Shown: piece after piece, positions 8,645-16,676 of the stretch | How positions within the stretch are numbered: position 1 is the stretch's first letter | How the letters are laid out: every line of letters starts with the position of its first letter | Source of the DNA: Bin5 sp965207495 | GTDB lineage: Bacteria; Chloroflexota; Anaerolineae; Caldilineales; Caldilineaceae | Direction: 5' to 3' | Length of the DNA: 64,000 bases | Assembly (NCBI GenBank): GCA_965207495.1 | Contig: OZ242287.1 | Coordinates: 4,216,001 to 4,280,000 of the forward strand | Notes under the pieces: model-generated | Databases searched by the model: none | Seen by the model: the letters and a program-made list of their open reading frames with translations, nothing else | Told to the model about the DNA's origin: nothing | Translations under genes and position numbers: made by a program

Positions 8645-10450
8645 TCAAGACCAGAGCTTTTCCACGACCTGCGGGCGATTCAGGTAGCCGATGAGGTCAG
8701 TCGGCTCTTCCAGGATCAGGTCTGCGTTGCTGAAGTTTTGCGTTGCCCCCATGCCGCAAAGGAGACCAACCTGCACGGCGCCGACCGCTTCGCCGACACG
8801 CAGTTGCAGTTCGGTATCGCCAACAACCAGACAGGCGTCGGCGGGCAGGTTCAGCATTTCCAATACGCTCAAGAGCCCCTCGCTGTTAGGAGAGGGCTTG
8901 CGCAGGTCGTCTCTGGTGACGACGGCGTCGAACAGATCGTCGGGCAGTTCGCCGTGTCGGAAGAAGGCGTCCAGCTCCTGTCGCGACCGGGTCGTTATGA
9001 GCGCCACTTTGTACTGCTGCCGGAGTTCCATCAATAACTCGTGCACTCCGTCGCGAAGAGTCTGACTTTCGCTGGGGGGAAAGGCCCGCACGCGTTGCAT
9101 TCGTTGCGTTAGCCGGCGGGCGTCGTCGTGCAGCCTCAGCCAGGTGAGGAGGCTGATGACGGCGAGGGAAGGCCCTTCCATCCAGGCCATAAAGCGGCGG
9201 AAGAACTGTTCGCGCTTTTCGCTGGGCCAGATTCGCTCTAACCGATTAAAGCGCTGGGCGAGTTCGGTTGCAAGGGACCAGTCGAGGTGGGTCAGGGTGC
9301 CGTCGAGATCAAAGACGATGCCTTCAATCCAATGTCCGCCGATCAGGCCTGGAATCTGGATTTCGTTTTGCCGCTGCTGGGACTCGAACGGCTCCAGATC
9401 GCGCAGTTTGCGGAAGACATATAGGAGGAGAGCGCGGACGCTGGCGATAGTCGGGGTGATCAGAAGCACGCCCAGGACACCGAAGACAAGCGCGGCGCTG
9501 ATGATGCCGGTAAATGTGACGGCGGGATGGAGGCGAACACGGCGCCCGACCAGCCGGGGAATGAGATAGACGCTTTCGACCTGGGTGATGATTACGTACA
9601 GGATCAGGACGATGATGGCGAATGGGACATTTCCAATCGGGAGCCAGGTCGGTCCTTGCAAGAGGGCGACGAGCGTGCCGATGGCGCCACTGATTCCAGG
9701 CCCCACGGTGGGTAGAAACTCCAGGATACCGGCGAGCAATGCCAAAGCAGCCGCATTGGGCAGGCCGACAATGGACATGATGATCCAGGTCATGGTTCCG
9801 ACAACAAGGCCGAGGACAAGCTGCCCGCGCAGAAAGGCCATCCAAATCTGGCCGAGTTCCTGCGTCATGCGCTGGACGTCATCCCGGTATTCTGAGGGTA
9901 GCGCGTTCATCACCATGCGCTGCAACTTTATGATGTCTTTGAGCAACCAGAAGCCGAGGACAAGCACGTAGATCGTGGTAAGGACGCCGGTCGTAACGGA
10001 TGCGGCCAAGCCGAGGACACCGGTACCGGCCTGCGACAGAACGTTCTGAATGACGGCGCCCAACTGTTGCAGAATGTCGTTGATGTTCAGGTTTAGCCCG
10101 ATTATGGGCAGGAGGGGGCCTGAGGGGGCCGACTGCAGGTCTGTGACCAACGTCTCGAGCAGAATGAGAAGAGATTCGACTGAAGAGACCACGCGGGGCA
10201 CGAAGATGATGGGCCCAATGATCAATAGGAGGATGACCAGAAGGTAGACCGCAACGATCGAGGTGGCCCGGCTCCAGCCAGTACGCTGCTGCACCCAACT
10301 CACGGGCTGGTAGAGGACGAAGGTCAGCAGTAAAGCGATGATCGTTGGCTGGATCATCACGCGGAAGGCGTAGAGGAGTAGCACGGCCATGAGACCGAGC
10401 AGCGCCGATACCACTATTTTCGTGGTTGTACTCCACCGTTTCGTATTCAT
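8645..10450 (-). CDS. AI-2E family transporter fused to a HAD-superfamily hydrolase
   Basis: This is a 601-residue two-part protein. Residues about 1-370 are an AI-2E/PerM-type membrane protein with several hydrophobic segments and the typical GxxEFLPTVGPGIS region near 240; the family includes proposed autoinducer-2 exporters and Na+/H+ antiporters. From about residue 375 a complete HAD hydrolase follows, with FDLDGTLT (motif I, near 380), RKPSP (motif III lysine) and VVGDTELQL (motif IV), resembling phosphoglycolate-phosphatase-like enzymes. There is no stop or frame change between the two parts. The HAD half should be cytoplasmic. The joint function is unknown. Confidence 0.85.
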   Translation of the reverse strand: MNTKRWSTTTKIVVSALLGLMAVLLLYAFRVMIQPTIIALLLTFVLYQPVSWVQQRTGWSRATSIVAVYLLVILLLIIGPIIFVPRVVSSVESLLILLETLVTDLQSAPSGPLLPIIGLNLNINDILQQLGAVIQNVLSQAGTGVLGLAASVTTGVLTTIYVLVLGFWLLKDIIKLQRMVMNALPSEYRDDVQRMTQELGQIWMAFLRGQLVLGLVVGTMTWIIMSIVGLPNAAALALLAGILEFLPTVGPGISGAIGTLVALLQGPTWLPIGNVPFAIIVLILYVIITQVESVYLIPRLVGRRVRLHPAVTFTGIISAALVFGVLGVLLITPTIASVRALLLYVFRKLRDLEPFESQQRQNEIQIPGLIGGHWIEGIVFDLDGTLTHLDWSLATELAQRFNRLERIWPSEKREQFFRRFMAWMEGPSLAVISLLTWLRLHDDARRLTQRMQRVRAFPPSESQTLRDGVHELLMELRQQYKVALITTRSRQELDAFFRHGELPDDLFDAVVTRDDLRKPSPNSEGLLSVLEMLNLPADACLVVGDTELQLRVGEAVGAVQVGLLCGMGATQNFSNADLILEEPTDLIGYLNRPQVVEKLWS

Positions 10451-10535
10451 ATTGCTAAGTGATGCAGACGGGCGGGACTTACTTGCCGCTCAGTTCACCA
10501 TCGCTGGCGGCGCGAATTACAGTTCACAGTTCAGA

Positions 10536-11297
10536 TTATCGGAAAACGGTGAATCTCGTCAAAGGCCAGTAACGCACCCAGATCCGGCCTCTGATGTAAT
10601 CACGGTGTACGGGGCCGAAGGAACGGCTGTCGTTACTATTGTCGCGGTTATCGCCCAGTACGAAGAAGTCGTCCTCTGCCAATATAACGGGGCCGTAATC
10701 GGCATGGAAAGCCCCAAGGCCCAGAGCCGGCCGAAGGTCTTCGCCTGTCGTTTGGGCCACCAGTGCGGGTTGGCGAGCCTGCGGAAGGGCCACTTCAAGT
10801 CCGTCGACAAGCAGGCGGCCCTGTTGGATCTCGACGGTCTGGCCTGGCAGGCCCACGACGCGCTTGATTATCAGCGCGGGTGACTCGGGCATATCCAGGA
10901 CGATGATCTCGTTGTGGCGTGGGGCATGGAAATAGTAGCTGAACTTTTCCATGATCAGCCGCTCTTCGGGCCGAAGGTTGGGCTGCATACTCTGGCCGCG
11001 CACAATGGTTGCTTGGGCGAGGAAGAGATGAATCAGTGCTGCCAGGAAGATGGCAGGGAGGACGACTTGTACGATTTCTTTGAGCGAGGAGACGATGGCT
11101 GCGGCCGCGGACATGCTTTGCGGCTCAGGGCGTGTCTGCGCGGCCGTCGGGTTGTCGGATGCGGCAGACGTCAGGAGCCGGGCAGGGCCGACATGCTGCG
11201 GATGATCCGCAGGAGGAGCGGCTGCCTGCTGTTCATCGGCAGGCAGCGCGCTTCGAGGGCTGGCTTGCTCCTCCTGGTTTCGAGTCGACATCTTCAT
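10536..11297 (-). CDS. lepB: Signal peptidase I
   Basis: This is a membrane-bound serine protease that removes signal peptides from exported proteins. A Pro/Ala-rich cytoplasmic N-terminus of about 70 residues is followed by one membrane helix (about 75-95). The catalytic Ser103 lies in GQSMQPNL, and Lys145 in IIKRVVGLPG. GDNRDNSNDSRSFGPV (box E) and a C-terminal FR complete the S26 fold. The 253-residue length is normal apart from the long N-terminal tail. It starts 47 bp after the pnp stop and may be read from the same transcript. Confidence 0.93.
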   Translation of the reverse strand: MKMSTRNQEEQASPRSALPADEQQAAAPPADHPQHVGPARLLTSAASDNPTAAQTRPEPQSMSAAAAIVSSLKEIVQVVLPAIFLAALIHLFLAQATIVRGQSMQPNLRPEERLIMEKFSYYFHAPRHNEIIVLDMPESPALIIKRVVGLPGQTVEIQQGRLLVDGLEVALPQARQPALVAQTTGEDLRPALGLGAFHADYGPVILAEDDFFVLGDNRDNSNDSRSFGPVHRDYIRGRIWVRYWPLTRFTVFR

Positions 11298-11343
11298 CGA
11301 TCGAATGAGCCTACTAGGTGACTCATTGGCGGGCCGCCACCTC

Positions 11344-13608
11344 TCATCTACGCGGTCGGCCCCCGTTTCTCATGCTGCGGTCGCGCTCGCGACTTCCACC
11401 GCGGTCGCGGCCGCCGCGGTCACGGTCGCGTCCGCCACCGCCGCCGCCACGGCGCCCGCCTCGGTCTTTTTCACGGGCTTCCTCGGCACTCCAACCTTCC
11501 AGGACAGCCTGCCGGCTCAGCCGGATTTTGCCTGCGGGATCGATGTCGATCACCATGGTTGTGAGTTCATCGCCGACGTTTGCAATTTCCTCGACGTTAT
11601 TGACCCGATAGTCGGCCAACTGGCTGATATGCACTAACCCATCGACGCCGGGCAGCAGGTTGACGAAAGCGCCATAGGCTTCGACTCTGACGACCTGGCC
11701 GGTGTAGATTTTGCCTATTTCGACCTCTTCGGTCAGAGATTCGATTTCGCGGCGCGCCTCTTCGGCGGCGGGGCCGTTGAGGCCGGAAATAAAGACAGAA
11801 CCGTCGTCGTCGATATCGATTTTGACTTCGTATCGTTCCTGTAGGGCGCGAACGGTCTTGCCGCCCGGACCGATAATTTTGCCGATCTTTTCCGGATCGA
11901 CGCTGACGGTGAGGATACGGGGCGCGTGGGGGCTGAGCTCCTCACGGGATTCGGGGAGTACCTCCAGCATCTTATCCATGATATGCAGGCGCCCCAGGCG
12001 TGCCTGCTCCAGGGCGATGCGCAGGATATCAAAGTCCAGCCCTTTGATTTTAAGATCCATCTGCAAGGCGGTGACACCGTGACTGCTGCCGGCGACTTTG
12101 AAATCCATATCGCCGAGATGGTCTTCGACGCCTTGGATGTCGGTCAGCACCACGTAGTCTCCGGATTCCTGATCCTGCACCAGGCCCATCGCAATGCCGG
12201 AAACAGGGGCATCGATCGGTACACCGGCGTCCATGAGCGCGAGGGTGCTGCCGCAGACTGAGCCCATGCTGGTCGAGCCGTTGCTGCTGACAGCCTCGCT
12301 CACCAGGCGCAACGTATAGGGAAAGTCTTCGGGGATGACCGGTTGGAGAGCCCGTTCGGCCAGGGCGCCGTGACCGATTTCGCGGCGTTTTGGCCCCCTC
12401 ATGGGGTAGGCTTCGCCGGTCGAATAGGGTGGGAAGTTGTAATGATGTATATAGCGCTTCTCGTCCTCGGGCATCAAAGTGTAGAGGCGCTGGGCATCGC
12501 CCGGGGTGCCAAGGGTTGCAATTGTCAGGACATGTGTTTCGCCGCGCATGAACAGTCCGCTGCCGTGGACCTGGGGAAGGTTGCCCACCTGAACCTGGAT
12601 TGGACGTACGGTCTGCGGGTCGCGGCCATCGGGTCGGACGCTCTCGTCAAGGATGCGCCTGCGTACGGCATCCTTGTAGAGGCTGTCCAGCGTATCGTCG
12701 ACGTCGCCGGCTTCGACTTCGCCTGCGCCGATAGGTTCGGCCAGAGCCTCCATCGTTGCGTCGCGGATCTCGGCGAGGCTGGACTTGCGTTCGTCACGGG
12801 CAGTCGTCCCGTTCACAGCGGTGACAACTTTGTCGCGAGCCAGTTGGGTCACCTGCTCGACAGTGTGATCGGCCGGCTTGAATACAGGAAAGTCGGTGTG
12901 TTTTTCTTTGCCGTGGTCGGCCTGCATTTGTGATATTGTCTGGATCGCAGGCTGCATTGATTCATAGGCCAATTTGAGCCCGTCGAGCATGATATCTTCG
13001 GGCAGTTCGCTGGCGCCGGCTTCCACCATCAGGATATTGTCCGCCGTGCCGGCGACCTGCAGGCCGAGGGTACTCAATTCCATATCGGAGGCGGTGGGGT
13101 TGACGACCATCTCGCCGTCCACATAGCCGACTGAGGCTGCGCCGACCGGCCCGTCCCAAGGGATGTCGCTGATCGATAGGGCAGCTGAGGCTGCGATTAT
13201 CGCCAGAGGGTCGATCAGGTGCTCGTTGTCGGAACTGAGGGCGGTGAGGACGACCTGCACTTCGTTGCGCATACCCTTTGGGAAGAGTGGGCGCAACGGC
13301 CTGTCCACCAGGCGACAGAGGAGAATCCCCTGTTCACTGGGCCGACCTTCGCGGCGGAAGAGGTTTCCGGGGATACGGCCGGCGGCGTAGAGTTTTTCTT
13401 CGAAATCGACGGTCAGGGGAAAGAAGTTGATTCCCGGCCTTACGCCCCTATCCATCGTGGCAGTGGCGAAGATTACCGTGTCGCCACACCTGACCGTGAC
13501 GGCGCCGCCTGCCTGTTGGGCAAGGATACCGGTCTCGATACTGAGTTCTTTGTCGCCCAAAGTCGTTGTATAACAGTGGGCGCCTTCAAACAATCTGTTT
13601 TGTTCCAT
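11344..13608 (-). CDS. pnp: Polyribonucleotide nucleotidyltransferase (PNPase)
   Basis: This is a 3'-5' phosphorolytic exoribonuclease of RNA decay. Two RNase PH domains are separated by a helical region. They are followed by a KH domain (DPEKIGKIIGPGGKTVRAL, near 560) and an S1 domain (IGKIYTGQVVRVEAYGAFV, near 630). The 754-residue protein is longer than usual because of an Arg/Gly/Asp-rich tail of about 40 residues (GGRRGGGGGGRDRDRGG-like), probably disordered and RNA-binding. It lies downstream of rpsO, the classical order. The ribosome site GAGGTG is at 13617-13622, just after a strong leader hairpin. Confidence 0.96.
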   Translation of the reverse strand: MEQNRLFEGAHCYTTTLGDKELSIETGILAQQAGGAVTVRCGDTVIFATATMDRGVRPGINFFPLTVDFEEKLYAAGRIPGNLFRREGRPSEQGILLCRLVDRPLRPLFPKGMRNEVQVVLTALSSDNEHLIDPLAIIAASAALSISDIPWDGPVGAASVGYVDGEMVVNPTASDMELSTLGLQVAGTADNILMVEAGASELPEDIMLDGLKLAYESMQPAIQTISQMQADHGKEKHTDFPVFKPADHTVEQVTQLARDKVVTAVNGTTARDERKSSLAEIRDATMEALAEPIGAGEVEAGDVDDTLDSLYKDAVRRRILDESVRPDGRDPQTVRPIQVQVGNLPQVHGSGLFMRGETHVLTIATLGTPGDAQRLYTLMPEDEKRYIHHYNFPPYSTGEAYPMRGPKRREIGHGALAERALQPVIPEDFPYTLRLVSEAVSSNGSTSMGSVCGSTLALMDAGVPIDAPVSGIAMGLVQDQESGDYVVLTDIQGVEDHLGDMDFKVAGSSHGVTALQMDLKIKGLDFDILRIALEQARLGRLHIMDKMLEVLPESREELSPHAPRILTVSVDPEKIGKIIGPGGKTVRALQERYEVKIDIDDDGSVFISGLNGPAAEEARREIESLTEEVEIGKIYTGQVVRVEAYGAFVNLLPGVDGLVHISQLADYRVNNVEEIANVGDELTTMVIDIDPAGKIRLSRQAVLEGWSAEEAREKDRGGRRGGGGGGRDRDRGGRDRGGSRERDRSMRNGGRPRR

Positions 13609-14125
13609 CTTAATTCACCTCGAAATGAATTTCGCGCTGCTTTCCCAAAGGGTAAAGCAGGCAGGTGGGGCCACCGGTTCGAGCTTATTCCGGAACCGGC
13701 AACGCATCCGACGTTGCCGCCACCCGCAGACGAAGTCTCTGGTCTGAATGGCCGACGATGCTACTCGGTGTCCATTATCCCAACGATATCTCTGCGCATT
13801 GCTTCGAGGTGCGGAACTGGAGAACGGATCGAAACTTTCGGTCAAGAGCGAAAACGGCTCTTTCAGAGATGGCTTCGGTCCATTCTCCAATGCCGGACCC
13901 CGGAGGCAGAATCTGCCTGGTACAATGCACTAGGTGCGAAGTGCATCTGCGAGCGGCTGGTGGCGGTATTTTGCTGTCAATCTGTCGCGCGGTCAGGCGC
14001 GAACTACGTTCTGATCTGCCGGGAGCAGACTGTAGAGGCTAAGGCCCCGTGAATACAGCAGCTACCCGGCGAGAGCATACAAGACCGATGGGCGAGAGTT
14101 CAGGCATTCCCCCCATCAGTGCCAG
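13609..14125 (-). promoter_or_regulatory. rpsO-pnp intercistronic region with two hairpins in the pnp leader
   Basis: No gene was found in these 517 bp. Close to pnp, CTGCTTTCCC (13637-13646) pairs with GGGTAAAGCAG (13650-13660), giving 10 bp with one bulged T and a 3-nt loop. It sits directly upstream of the pnp ribosome site. A second hairpin pairs CCGGTTC (13674-13680) with GAACCGG (13693-13699). In E. coli a leader hairpin at this place is cut by RNase III and lets PNPase repress its own mRNA. A similar role here is an inference from position. Confidence 0.5.
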
Positions 14126-14395
14126 TTATCGTCGTAGACCCAGCCTCTGAATGAGCTGGCGGTAGCGGTTCACATCCTTTCTTGCCAGATATGCCAAATG
14201 GCGGCGGCGTTGACCGACCAACTTCAATAGACCTCGACGCGACCCTTCATCATGTTTGTGCGCTTTCAAGTGGTCGGTGAGGGCATTGATACGCGTTGTA
14301 AGTAAGGCGACCTGCACCTCAGGGGACCCTGTGTCCTGCTCGAAAGTCCGGTACTCCTCAATGATCTTCGTCTTTTCTTCCGTCGAAATACTCAT
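14126..14395 (-). CDS. rpsO: 30S ribosomal protein S15
   Basis: This 89-residue protein binds the central domain of 16S rRNA. Typical S15 elements are seen: TGSPEVQVALLTTRI, HKHDEGSRRGLL, and RRRHLAYLARKDVNRY. A frame open further upstream to 14524 would add 43 residues unlike S15. The ATG at 14395 is preferred because it gives the standard protein and has AGGAG seven bases upstream. It is the first gene of an rpsO-pnp unit, with its own promoter and a long leader. Confidence 0.96.
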   Translation of the reverse strand: MSISTEEKTKIIEEYRTFEQDTGSPEVQVALLTTRINALTDHLKAHKHDEGSRRGLLKLVGQRRRHLAYLARKDVNRYRQLIQRLGLRR

Positions 14396-14424
14396 GTGGT
14401 ACTCCTGGACTCCTTTCCACTTGG

Positions 14425-14470
14425 ACCAGAGAACCTCGGAAGCGTTGTAAGCATGTGACCATTCTCTGGT
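14425..14470 (-). promoter_or_regulatory. Stem-loop in the rpsO leader, candidate S15 autoregulatory element
   Basis: ACCAGAGAA (14425-14433) and TTCTCTGGT (14462-14470) form a perfect 9-bp stem closing a 28-nt loop. The stem ends about 17 nt upstream of the AGGAG of rpsO in the leader RNA. S15 represses its own translation through leader structures in several bacterial phyla, with unrelated folds. This could be such an element, but no known class was recognised. Confidence 0.4.
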
Positions 14471-14544
14471 GGGCCGCAAATTGCGTTTAGAGAGCCAAAT
14501 CATCGCTGGAATACCACGGCGCATGATCCAGCCGGTACTGAATC

Positions 14545-14573
14545 AGTTTAGCACAGGAATAGGCTACGCCCAA
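14545..14573 (-). promoter_or_regulatory. Predicted sigma-70-type promoter of rpsO-pnp
   Basis: Read leftward, TTGGGC (14573-14568), a 17-base spacer and TAAACT (14550-14545) fit the -35/-10 pattern. Transcription would start near 14538, leaving a leader of about 140 nt before rpsO, which is unusually long and structured. Confidence 0.55.
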
Positions 14574-14683
14574 AGTTTCGCCGTCACGTCACTATACGTA
14601 GGACTTAAGGACGGGGTCGCGTTGGGGCCGAGAGAATGAGAAAACGCATAGGATGACGGGCAAGGTTGGGGCGCGGAACGGCA

Positions 14684-14723
14684 GGGGAACTGTGGGGGAA
14701 CGGCAGGGGAACGGCAGGGGGGG
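14684..14723 (+). other. G-rich tandem motif, possible G-quadruplex
   Basis: Four runs of G (14684-14687, 14694-14698, 14706-14709 and 14717-14723) are separated by loops of 6, 7 and 7 bases. Part of it is a short tandem repeat of GGGGAACGGCA. The layout meets the usual G4 pattern, but folding is not shown. Confidence 0.4.
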
Positions 14724-14910
14724 TTGAGACAGCAGGTGGGGGAGGAGGCACTGTTGGCTAGACATGTTGCTGGGGAAGAATACACAAGGTGGCTAGCAAG
14801 GGCGGGGCGTTGCGGGGGCGCAGCCCCTGCACAAGGGAGGGCCGAAGGCCCGGACGCCCAAAGGCAAGGAGAGAGTGAAGAGGAGAGAGGAGAGAGTAAC
14901 AGCGATTGAT
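14721..14910 (+). repeat. Dispersed intergenic repeat, copy A
   Basis: About 150 bp here are nearly identical to 39973-40140, starting at GAG(G)CACTGTTGGCTAGACAT and running through a GC-rich core into a purine-rich tail. The core can fold: GGGC-GCA-GCCC and GGGCC-GAA-GGCCC hairpins lie inside GGGCGT...ACGCCC. There is no coding capacity. The element resembles a REP/MITE-like or small structured RNA element, and the orientation is arbitrary. Confidence 0.8.
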
Positions 14911-15213
14911 CTACGGGAGGCTGGAAATGGGAGTGTTCTGGTTAAATCGACAGGAATATGAGAGGTCACGCTCCTTATGGGCTGCGTCCTGGGCCGCGAC
15001 CTCTTGATTAGCTGATCGGCTGCCATTATAATGGGCCTGACTTGATGAACTGTGACTTCGCACATTTCACGAGTGCAGGCGGACGCGCCTTTTCCAAAGA
15101 AAGCACCGGTATCGGACCGAATGCCTGCAGTACCTTGTCAGATTGAGGCCCATTGAGTGGAGCGGCGCCGGGCCTGCCAAGCAGTTCGATAGCGTGAAGA
15201 GTACTGGGGTTGG

Positions 15214-16635
15214 ATGACTGTCCCCGCAAAGGTGTCGCGCGTGCCTGACCGTAATTTAACCGCTTCGCTGAAGACAGAGGCGCGGCGCCTGGGATTTGAC
15301 TACTGTCGAATCGTCAAGGTAGGCGAGGCGGCGCATGCGGGGTTTTTTACCCGCTGGCTTGGCTTGGGGCGGGCCGGGGAGATGGAATACCTGGCGCGCA
15401 ATCTGGAGAAGAGGCGCAATCCGGGCCTGCTGGCCGAGAATGGCCCTGCGTTCCGCTCGCTGATCGTATTGGGCGTTGACCATTATCAGTTCGACCTGGC
15501 GCCTGAGATTGTGAGTGACCCGGCGCGCGGCATCATTTCTCGCTATGCGTGGGGGGAGGACTATCACGAGATCATTCGCCCACTGTTGTACGGGCTTGAC
15601 GGTTGGCTGCGGGCCCGGACCGGACGCTCGACTTTGGGAAAGGGGCTGGTCGATACGGGCCCTGTGCTGGAGCGGGACTGGGCGCACAAGGCTGGCGTCG
15701 GCTTTACCGGTAAGAACTGCTGTACGATTCACCCGCAGCGAGGCAGCTGGCTTTTTCTGGCAACGCTCCTGGTGCCGGAGGCGCTGGTTTGTGACCCGCC
15801 CGTGGTGGCGGTACGTTCGGCAGATTATGGTGTGGTGGAGACGCTGGCGGGCCTGCCGGCCGGGGGCGATTACGGGGCCTGGCAGCTTCAAGAAGGAGAC
15901 GGGCTGCCACCGGAGAGTCGTCACCTCAGCAAGGTGGAACTCGACGATGGATCACGCGAGTCCCCGCTGGCCACGTGCGGACAGTGTACGCGCTGCCTTG
16001 AAGCCTGCCCGACCGATGCTTTTGTTGGGCCGTTTCATCTCGATCCCCAGCGCTGTATTTCCTACTGGACTATCGAGTCGCGCCAGCCGATACCGCGACA
16101 TTTACGGCGCAAGTTCGGCAACCGGATATTCGGGTGCGACATCTGCCAGGAGGTCTGTCCCTGGAATCAGCGGCTGGAAAGGAGGACGCCTCTGTTAAGA
16201 GGGCTGGCTGCCAGACAGGGGCGCGTGGCGCCGCCGCTGCTGGAGGGATTCGATCGGCGGCTGCCCTACTGGCTCGAGCCGGGGGCTTTCGCCGAGCGCT
16301 GGCGGCGGTCGCCGTTGAAGCGGGCGAAGCGGGCCGGAATGTTGCGCAACGTCTGTGTTGCCCTGGGGAACTGGGGCGACGAGGCGGCCTTTGCGGGTTT
16401 GGAGGCAGCTGCAACCGACGAAACGGCGCTTGCGCGAGGACATGCGGCCTGGGGGCTGGGTGAACTGCTGCGGCGGCACAACGATGGCCGGGCCGCGGCC
16501 TGTCTGGAATCCCTGCTTGCCGATGAGACAGACGCGTGGGTACGTGAGGAGATTGGCATTGCGCTCGGGCTGGGAATTGAAACTTTCGCCGCGGGCAGTC
16601 GTAGAGATGAATGTAGCCGCATTGACGGACACTGA
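15214..16635 (+). CDS. queG: Epoxyqueuosine reductase
   Basis: This cobalamin-dependent iron-sulfur enzyme makes queuosine in tRNA by reducing epoxyqueuosine. The QueG core includes VDTGPVLERDWAHKAG (near 150), which carries the catalytic Asp, and GKNCCTI. Two 4Fe-4S motifs are present, CGQCTRCLEACPTDAF (near 255) and FGCDICQEVCPWN (near 310). At 473 residues it is longer than the usual 340-390. There is an extra stretch of about 50 residues just before the first cluster (roughly 200-250), and a C-terminal HEAT-repeat extension from about 370. The ATG at 15214 has only a weak ribosome site, so a slightly later start is possible. Confidence 0.9.
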   Translation: MTVPAKVSRVPDRNLTASLKTEARRLGFDYCRIVKVGEAAHAGFFTRWLGLGRAGEMEYLARNLEKRRNPGLLAENGPAFRSLIVLGVDHYQFDLAPEIVSDPARGIISRYAWGEDYHEIIRPLLYGLDGWLRARTGRSTLGKGLVDTGPVLERDWAHKAGVGFTGKNCCTIHPQRGSWLFLATLLVPEALVCDPPVVAVRSADYGVVETLAGLPAGGDYGAWQLQEGDGLPPESRHLSKVELDDGSRESPLATCGQCTRCLEACPTDAFVGPFHLDPQRCISYWTIESRQPIPRHLRRKFGNRIFGCDICQEVCPWNQRLERRTPLLRGLAARQGRVAPPLLEGFDRRLPYWLEPGAFAERWRRSPLKRAKRAGMLRNVCVALGNWGDEAAFAGLEAAATDETALARGHAAWGLGELLRRHNDGRAAACLESLLADETDAWVREEIGIALGLGIETFAAGSRRDECSRIDGH

Positions 16636-16676
16636 GTTGCCTTGCATCGCTGTGTCTTCGACAAAGGAGAGCACCT

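Larger units (their letters stand above)
14574..15213. other. Gene-free region with G-rich tract and dispersed repeat copy A
   Basis: These 640 bp hold no credible gene. They contain a G-rich stretch with four G-tracts (14684-14723), one copy of a dispersed repeat (14721-14910, listed separately), a purine-rich low-complexity run, and about 300 bp of plain sequence before queG. Confidence 0.5.

Noticed and set aside
13671..13700. GGTTCGAGC string resembling a tRNA T-arm
   Set aside because: No acceptor, D or anticodon arm could be drawn around it; it is part of a simple hairpin.
13665..14042. Open frames on the + strand in the rpsO-pnp gap
   Set aside because: They are antisense to a leader region, with no domain and no ribosome site. 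The hairpins explain the region better.
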